This document shows, piece by piece, positions 48,601-57,600 of a stretch of 64,000 bases of DNA. Source of the stretch: Dryococelus australis. Lineage: Eukaryota > Arthropoda > Insecta > Phasmatodea > Phasmatidae. Location: contig CM056994.1 in the NCBI GenBank assembly GCA_029891345.1, positions 58,063,251-58,127,250 of the forward strand, written 5' to 3'. Both the position numbers and the translations under genes were made by a program. Each line of letters starts with the position of its first letter. The first letter of the stretch is position 1. Below the pieces are notes generated by a model that saw only the letters and a program-made list of their open reading frames with translations, was not told the DNA's origin and made no database searches.

Positions 48601-51600
48601 GAAGTGCTCGTTATCCGGAGCATATTTGCAACACATGTTAGCAACACTAATGTAGGATAACGTACAGCGTTTGCCTGATCCGATGTCCGATCGTCATCGA
48701 CGCATTATTGAGGCATGAGATGGTCCTACAAGATATCCTTGCTTCAGGTGGGTGGGACATTGTCATGATGCAAATACGAGTGCTAGTCGGAAAATAAGTA
48801 TCCCTAGTCTGTCATTTGCAGGAAACTTTATTGGCTTGGGCGGATAGAGGCCCTAGTAGTCTATTCCTCTACACAGTCCACACCGACATTGTTGCATTTG
48901 TTCCGCCGCTTTACGAGCGTGAAGAACCACTGTTGGTCAAAGTCCGTGTCCTGGATACTGATGAATGTCCTTACAGCTGCTTCAGCGTCGTCATTGATGG
49001 TAAAGTGGCACAAGGCCAGTGTCCTCTTCAACACAGGGAAGAAGCATAAATCAATGGGCCTCCAGTCGTTATTGTAGGGGGCGTGGTCCAGGCGCTCCCA
49101 ACCTAAGGTGGCAATATAGCTGTCTGTTGCAACTGCCATATGGGGTCTCGTAGTGTCATGCAGAACGATGACTCCTGCTATGAGACTATGAGAAGGCCAG
49201 GTCTCTTCTGCCGAATGGCATTTTTTTAAATCGTATCACTTTCTGGTAGTAGCGTTCTGCATTGGTTGATATTTTCTCCTCTCGTTCACATCCTCCTCTC
49301 TCCAAAAAATCCAACATAAGAACCCCTCTAGCAGCCCAGAACACAATCTAAAGCATCTTGCCTGCTGAGGGGGTTGTCTTGATCGTCTTGTGGATGAGCG
49401 ATATCATATGCTTCCTTGCATAGGAAATGGCCTTGGACTCGGGGGTGAAATAATGGACCCAGATCTCGTCTCCAGTCACAATTCGGAGCAGAAACGTATT
49501 CCCCTCCGTATCGTAGTGCAAAAAACGCTTAATACTTGTTTCTATTCTTTGTAATTTGTTGTATGGTGTGAGCTGGCGAGGCACCCACCGTGATGACAAT
49601 ATACAGTACTACAGGATGTCATGGATGATTTTGTGGACCTACATGTGGCCGATACCGACATCAGTAGCGAGTGATCCACCATCACACATATCTCGTTAAA
49701 TCAGCTCATCCACTCGTCCAGTAATGGTCTCTCCCATAGCTGTTGCTGGCTGCCTGAGTCTCACATCATCCAACACACTCATATGTTCATCTTAAAGCTG
49801 CTGGCACCATCGCCGCACCATTTGCATCAATATTACGTCAGGACTGTACACTTCCACTAGACGGTGATGGATTCTGTACCAAAAGTCTCACTGGTCCATT
49901 CGTAGTGAAAAACGCAACACTTTTATAGCCCATCAGTTCAATGCATCCTCTGGAAATAAAAAGGGAAACCTTTTTCCGACTAGCAATTTGTATATTATAT
50001 TGTAATCACGTCCTCTCGTCTGTACCATCACACTGAAAAGAAATTTAGTTTGAATTCAATGGCCCCTTAACAGCTCATAATTTTTTTTTTGGCAATGAGT
50101 GTAAAGCTGCAAAATTCTAACCCTATTAGACTGAGATGTCTCGAAAATGGTTGCTGGAATGCTGGAAAAGAAAGGACAGCAGCGAGGAGGGCGACAGCAA
50201 TTACCTGCCTGGTTTTTCACGGTGAAGCTCCAGTGGTGGCCGGGCGCTGCGGGCGGTAGGAAGTGGTGCGTGCTGTCGCCGTGGTTGTCCTCGCCCAGGC
50301 CGGAGTCCGACTGGCTGGCGGGTTGACGTCGCGCGCACGCTGGGAACGACAGCCTCATCTCGACGTCGTGCTGCTGCTGCGGACAGGCCGTCGTGCCGGC
50401 TACCGTCACCGTCCAGCCGCTCCCTGTAACTGCACCCCGGTATTCCACAGCACACAGGTTTCTAACCCGTTCACACCAAGCCTACATGGTTCTGTATAGT
50501 CAATTCGCAGTTTCTTTACACTTTTTGAAACAAACCTTTGAGAAATCACCCCATGTATAGTGTGTTTGGATGAATTCTAAATATGTCATGTATCGTAAGC
50601 GTTTTATATTTATGTTACCACTAAAGTATTTTATTTTTATTGAATTTAATTTTTTATTATAATTAATATTAATAAAACGAAGAGACATTAGGTGTGTTGC
50701 TAAAACCTAGTAAGACATAGATCTCTGCGTAAATATTGTAACAGGTGGCCACCCTTTCAGCATGCGACGCACGGATGATTTATTTAAGCATGCGTGGTAT
50801 CAGTTGCAACTGGAGACGCAGCGGCTTTTCACAAAGGAATGTTTGCAAAGTGTCCCTGTTATGCCTATCAGGGCGCGTGCCACTCCCGACCTTGGGTATC
50901 GGGTGTCTTTGAGACATCTGAAGAATACTCTGGATTACTGGCATTGTTTCTCTCAGCTACACTGGGGGTGCGGCGAACCTTCCAGGTCAAGGCCAGCAGC
51001 TACACAAACTGCGTTGAGCCTCCGAGCCCGGAGTTGTTGAGGGGCTGAATGGCTGAACTTTGGCAATAGACAACGAACGAGCCAGAAGAGCGGCGAGAGA
51101 AGTGACCAGCTGGAGGAAAATCTGCAACTGCGAGCATCGGCGCAGCGAATAGTATGACTGCAGGCTGGACTATTGTACTGTATGAATGAGTAAAAGGCAT
51201 TACAAATGATGGCACAGATACTCTGAAAGTATGCTAGTGTTGATTATGATTTAATTGACTATAAACATATACGTTGAGAAGGATAATAATTAGAGTTGAA
51301 ATAGACGTAAAATACTGCGCTCACTGATCAATACAAAAGAGTAATAGTGGAGATCGATAATTTAATGCTGTAAATAATAGCTGTGTGATTATATTAGAAA
51401 TCAACATTAGTTCTTCTTATTTTTATTAAGCCCTCCATCCCTCACTGGTTCACTGGTATGGGAAGTTGGGATGGAGGCAATTATTAATTGATAGATTTAA
51501 ATTAAGTCAGGCAATAGGCAAGAAATTATTGAGATTTAAAAAATTCATTTTAATAGTTAAGGTTGCAAAATTATGACTGTTGTGTAAAAACATTGCAGTG

Positions 51601-54600
51601 AATGTTAACTAGAAAAATGTCTGCAGTACTGCAAGTATTGTCAGCATTAATTGAATGGCTAGATACCCAAATGGTTTGTATGAGCGCAAGTGCAAATAGC
51701 TTAAAAGTAAATGTAAATAACAAAACCAGTAGTGTAAACTATAATATAATTAGTGTAAATGAGAATGTAAATAGCCAGGTAATTAATGTAAGTGATTTAG
51801 TAGACATGACAATGGATAATGTAGATAGGAAAATAGACACTGAAAAATGAAAATGTAGACAAAAAATAGACCTTGTATATGACAAAATTAGACATGAAAA
51901 TAGACACTGTAAATGAAAATGTAGACAAGAAAAGAGATTCTGTAAATGAATATGTAGACAATAAAATAGATCATGTAGATAGTAAAATGGACAAAATTAG
52001 ACAGGAAAGTAGACTGTAAATTAAAAAGTAGAGAAGAAAAGAGACTCTGTAAATGAATATGTAGACAACAAAATATATCATGTAGATAGGAAAATAGAAG
52101 GCATTAACAAGTTGGCCGAGAATTCACTGTACGAACGAAATAAAGAACAGTGTAAATCAAATAGTGAATAGTGCAAACAACACAATGAACAGTGTTGAGA
52201 ATGAAGTAAAACAGCAAATAAGTGAGAAGAAGAAGGAATGAGAGGAATTTATTCAGCAACAGAGTGCACTACCTTCACACCTGCAAACGAGAAAAATGGG
52301 GAAGCAGTATAAGTCGTCACCAACAGAGCAACATCGGAAGATAGCCAGTAGCTGTGTAGCAGTAGCGTCGCGCAGCCAGGAGTAGGGAAAGGGGTCTCAA
52401 TTAAACCTGTCCCTTATGGTGGCCAGAATTCTTGGCGGTAGTACGAACACCAGTTTGAAATAGTCGTCATCCTGAATGGCTGGTCAGCCGAACAGCGGGC
52501 TTATTACCTCGCAGCTGTACTGAGCAACCCTGTACCCAGCATATTATAATCTCTGCCAGAGCAACATAAACTGGAGTACCCCACACTGGTGTCGACCTTT
52601 GAGCTACGTTTCGGCGACTGGTACCTGCGACATGCCCACCATTCTCAGCTGCAAAGTCGCACACAGCGAACAGGAGAGCCTCTGCAAGAACTATGCCAAG
52701 ACATCGTGCGACTCTCCCACCTATCTTTTTGGAGGGGTGCCCCGAGGAGGAGCGCGACATCATCGCAGTCGGCTTCTTCATCGATGCCATCGGCGACACA
52801 GAGGTTTGGCAGGTGGTACGTCTAACTGCTGCCCACAACATGCAGGACGCCCTGGACCGAGCACTGGAGGTGGAGTCAGCAAGACAAGGAGCTGCACCCC
52901 GACGTCCGGAACGGGCTGTGACGCTGAACGAAGACGATGACAGCATCAAGAAGAAGACATTGAAGAAGAACGAGACGGCCATCAAAGACATCGCTTCCAG
53001 GGTCCAAGCTACAGAGCTTAGCCCCCCTCCCCCAACCCAAACGGCCTGAGTGTTGATCATGTGGACAGCCGGGCCACCTGAGAGCCTATTGCCTATAACA
53101 GCAGCAGCAACAGAAGCAGCAGTAGGACAATAGGCAGCGAGAGGCAGGTGAGCATACAGCACATTCACAAAACTAGTAAACACCGATCTTGAGGAGTGAA
53201 GTTGAGTGATTGCTGGAAGGTGGGCCCCAATTTTCTTACATACGCATCTGTTGAAACAGGATTTGGATGGAACACTGGTGGAGTGGAGCCAAAATGACGT
53301 TTTTTGCCTGATGGTCGTGGACACTGAGGTGATCATGAGAGCAGTAACACCTGACATCCTCGTGCCTTCCCCCCAGCGATCACCCGACGACAGTATGGAA
53401 CGATGTTATTTGACTACAGTAACATGTGAGACCAAACCAGTTAGAGGTAAGAGAAAAGTGATCTTGAAGGTTGGTCAACTTATCATAGAACATTATATAT
53501 ACATAGCACATATAGAAGAAGCATTTATTTTTGGGCTTGATGAACTATGTAGGCTGGGCTGCTGTATTGGTACTCGACTTGGTGTGCTACGAGTAGGCAG
53601 TACAGAGTTGATGGTGTCAACATGGCATGATTAGTGCTCCTCAGTTAGCTGGCCAGTAGTATTTGGTCAAACCACTGTGCTGCCCTTTTCTAGTAAAATT
53701 GTCATTACAGGCAGATGTTAAGGGGAATTTGTCAGGCATTTGGATCTAATTGAGCCAGCAGTGAGGGTTGGCATCCTGCCAGGTAAAGTCGTTGTAGCAA
53801 GGACTTTGGTCTCTTCTAATGCAAATAATTTTCAGTTAGAACGATAAAGGCCATTGATCTTGAGAAGGGAGCCATGATAGGTGTTTGCAAGCAGGTCACA
53901 CACATATTTCCAAATGTTCCAGAAGATTGTAGATTAGAACAAACAGAATGTCTTCTAAACAGAAGTACCAGATGAACTGCTAGTACGAACAAAATGAGAT
54001 CATAACTGGCACCAGGAAAAAGCTGTCTCTGAATTACTTCAGAGAAATATGGATGCCTTCCCCTGTGGACCAAAGGACCATAGAACGACTAAAGTGACCT
54101 GCCACTACAATTATACAGGAGATTCCAGGCCCATAAAGCAGCCACCAAAACGACTGCCACTAGCCTCGCATGAGGCAATTGAGGAAATTCTGAAATAAAT
54201 GAGGGAGTTAGATATGATTGAACCATCGGCTAATTCGTGGTCGTCACACATTATATTTGTTAAGAAGAAAGATGGCTCTCTGAGGTTTTGTGTACATTAT
54301 CGCCAGCTTAATAATGTGACCAAGAAAGACTCTTATTCGCTTCCTAGGAGTGATGACACATAGAACAGCCTAGTACATTCGCAATGTTTTTCTACTTTGG
54401 TCATGAAGAGAGGGTACTGGCAGTGCGAGGTAGCACCAGAGGACCAAGAGAAGATTGCATGTTGTGTACAAGGGAAAGGGATCTGGCAGTTCTAAGTTAC
54501 GCCTTTTGGGGTGTATAATTTTCCTGCCACCTTCGAATGCCCAATGGAAAAAATTTTGCCTTTAGATATCTGTCAAGTTTACCTAGATGACATTGTTGTG

Positions 54601-57600
54601 AGGAAGGACATGTGAAGAGCACCTACCATGCATAGACTCTGTATTCCAGAAAGTGATCACAGCCAACTTGAAACTAGTTCCTAAGAATTGACCCCCCTGA
54701 AAGAGTCAGCATCTTCAAGAATATGACTTTGAAATACAAGACAGATCTGGACACCTTCACAGCAATGCATATGCAATTTCTAGAAAACCACGTGAGTCAT
54801 TCTGTCATCATTTTGAACACCAAGAAGATAACAGTGGTGGATCACTGAAGGTAAAGAGGACAAGAATTCAAGGTTCTTTATCTCGTGATCGGACGCCTAT
54901 CTGGAGTACTGAGGATATTAGGAAAAATCAGCTGAATGACCCCACTTTGCAGCCATTATTAAAGTGGAAAGAAGCTGGCTGTCGGCCAAGATGGGAAGAG
55001 ATATCCAGTGTGAACACAGTAGTCACAGCGTACTGGGCACAATGTAATACCCTTGTACAGAAGAATGGCGTAATTTACAGAAACTGGGAAAGTGATGATG
55101 GAAAACACGTCCATTTTCAGTTGGTCCTTCCAGAATGTAGGGTTAAAGAAGTCTTAGAGGAACTGCATAATGCGGCAGCCAGTGGGCACTTTGGTGCTAA
55201 TATAACCCTTGACAGAGTTAGGCTGAGATTTTACTGGATTCATTGTCGGGAGCATGTTGAGAACTGGTGCCGAATGTGCGACACCTGCACTGCTAGGAAG
55301 AGCCGAGGGCCAAGGGACAAGGTCACCTCCAGAAATACAATGTTGGAGCCCCAATCGAGAGAATGGTAGCGAATATTCTGGGACCCTTGCCTGTCAGAGA
55401 GAGAGGAAATTGGTATCTCCTGGTGGCCCAAAATTACTTGACTAAGTGGTCTGATGTCATTCCCCTCCCAAACAAAGAAGCACCTACTGTGGCCGATGCA
55501 CTCATAGAGCTTGTCTTCTCGAGGTTTGGGTGCCACTAGAACTCCATTCTGATCAGGGAATAAACTTTGAAGCTTCGGTGTTCCAGGTGCTAACAAAAAT
55601 TTTGGGGATGAAAAAGACTGGCACTACAGCCTTACACCCTCAGTCGGATGGAATGGTCGTGAGGCTAAACCACAGATTTTGAACACTACTTGTCGGATTT
55701 TGTGGCAGACAACCAAAATAACTGGGATTCAAAGCTGTCATTGTTTCTTCTTGCTTAGTGCTCGGTAGTTCACAAGTCTACAAGGGTAACACCATCAAGG
55801 ATGCTGTTGGAAGAGAGCTACACCTCCCTAGTGACCTGCTGTTTTACCGACCGACAGAAGAGGAAGCTGCAGCTCCTGATTATGCCAGCGAATTATGTAA
55901 CAGACTAGTTGGCATTCATGAATTTGCTCGACAGCACATCAGAATAAATAGTGACAGGATGAAGATGCGGTATAATAGGGAAATGACGGGCGAGGTATTT
56001 CTAGAAGGACAACTGGTGTGGCTGTGCAACCCACAGAATAGAAAAGGGTACTGCTTGAAGCTACAGAAATGTTAGGAATGCCCCTACAGGATTCTATAGA
56101 AGATTAATGACCTGATCTTTCGTAATTGTTGTCAAGCCTCTCGGGCGAAGCCGAAACTTGTCCACATCGACCGAGTGGCACTCTATGAAGGACCAGATGT
56201 AGCAGAGTCTGTCTGGGATAAACAGACTCCAGGAGAGGGCAGTATTACAGGCGGACGCTTTTTGAGCATGCGAGACACGGATTATTTATTGATGCGCGCG
56301 CTATGAGTTGCAACTAGAGATGCAGCGTCTTTTCCTAAAGGACTGTTTACAAAGGGTGTATGTTATGCCTATCAGGGTGCATGCTGCTCCCTACCTTGGG
56401 TATAGGGTGTCTTTGAGACATCTGAAGAATGCTCTGGATCACTGACATTGTTTCTCTCAGCTAGACTTGGGGTGCGGTGAACCTTTCAAGTCAAGACCAG
56501 TAGCTATATAAACCAGAAGTTGTTGAGTGGTTGAATAGCAGGAGTTTTGGTGATAGACGACGGACGAGCGAAACGAGTGGCGACAGAATTGACCAGCGGG
56601 AGGAAAATCTGCGAGTGCGAGCAGCGGCACAGTGAAGAATACAACTGCAGGCTGGACTATTGTACTGGATGCGTGAGTGAAAGACATTACAAATGAGGGC
56701 AACAGACCGACTGAATGTGTGCTAATGATGAGAATGAGTTAATTGAGTATAACGAAACAGACACATTCAGAAGGATGTTAATTAGAGTTAAGTAGACATT
56801 AAACATTTCGCTCACTGATAAATACGAAATAGAAATAGTGGGAATAGATAATTTAATGCTGTAAATAATAGCTGTGTGAATAAATAAGAAATCAAATATA
56901 ATTCTGGTATTTTTATTGGGATCTCCATCCCTCACGAATTCAGATACACCCCTCAGGCATTCATGTGACAATATTATTACACTGTGTGCTCACGAATGCG
57001 GTCCATTGTCCCTTTGGTGTAATTTTCTAGACTTTGTTAAGCTTTGTTTGCCTAAGGGGAAGGAATATCCTGAAAGTTGAACTTTAGCAGGACTTCAGAA
57101 AATTTGGGAGAAACTGTGAATGGTCTATCTTAAATTAATTGTTCATGTCATCATCATGTAATGGGAATATTTACATCGTCATTTTGTATGCTGTTGAGAT
57201 AAACTTTAAAGTCGGTGTAGATAAAAGTTAAACTATAATCGCAGGTAAACCAAATCAGACTTCAAATAAATTGCCAACATGGCAAATATGACTTCAAGAA
57301 ACACTGTACCCTTAAAAAAAAAAAAAAAAATGTATCAAGAGAATTTTTTGAAACTGTTAAAACTCTCATATGTATTCTAAGTAACGTTATATGAATGTAA
57401 TAGTTCAAATAATTTTACATATTTTATTAATTTATAATTGATACATACCATGTCTCGAAACAATAAACTACCCTTAAAATACATAAAATAATTTTGGTTA
57501 ACGAACGGCCTTTTGTACCTGGAGCTTGAAGTTATGCTGCAGTATGTTTGAAACATTTGTTTTTTTTTTTTTTTTTACGAAACTATTTTACATGCGTCAT

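Larger units (their letters stand above)
50737..56934 (+). mobile_element. Ty3/Gypsy LTR retrotransposon, full-layout fossil
   Basis: Two LTRs of about 700 bp (50737-51444 and 56243-56934) flank gag, protease, reverse transcriptase and integrase remnants in Gypsy order. The LTRs differ at roughly one base in eight by eye over the best-aligned part, so the insertion is old. A purine-rich tract ('aggagagggcag') lies just before the 3' LTR, and a 'tggttcactgg' site just after the 5' LTR could be the primer site. Coding regions carry multiple breaks. It sits in the B/C intron of the unnamed gene, in the opposite orientation. No envelope gene was seen. Confidence 0.88.

Noticed and set aside
52467-53357. 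296-residue minus-strand ORF
   Set aside because: It lies antisense to the Gypsy gag/protease region and has no recognisable features, so it is a shadow ORF.
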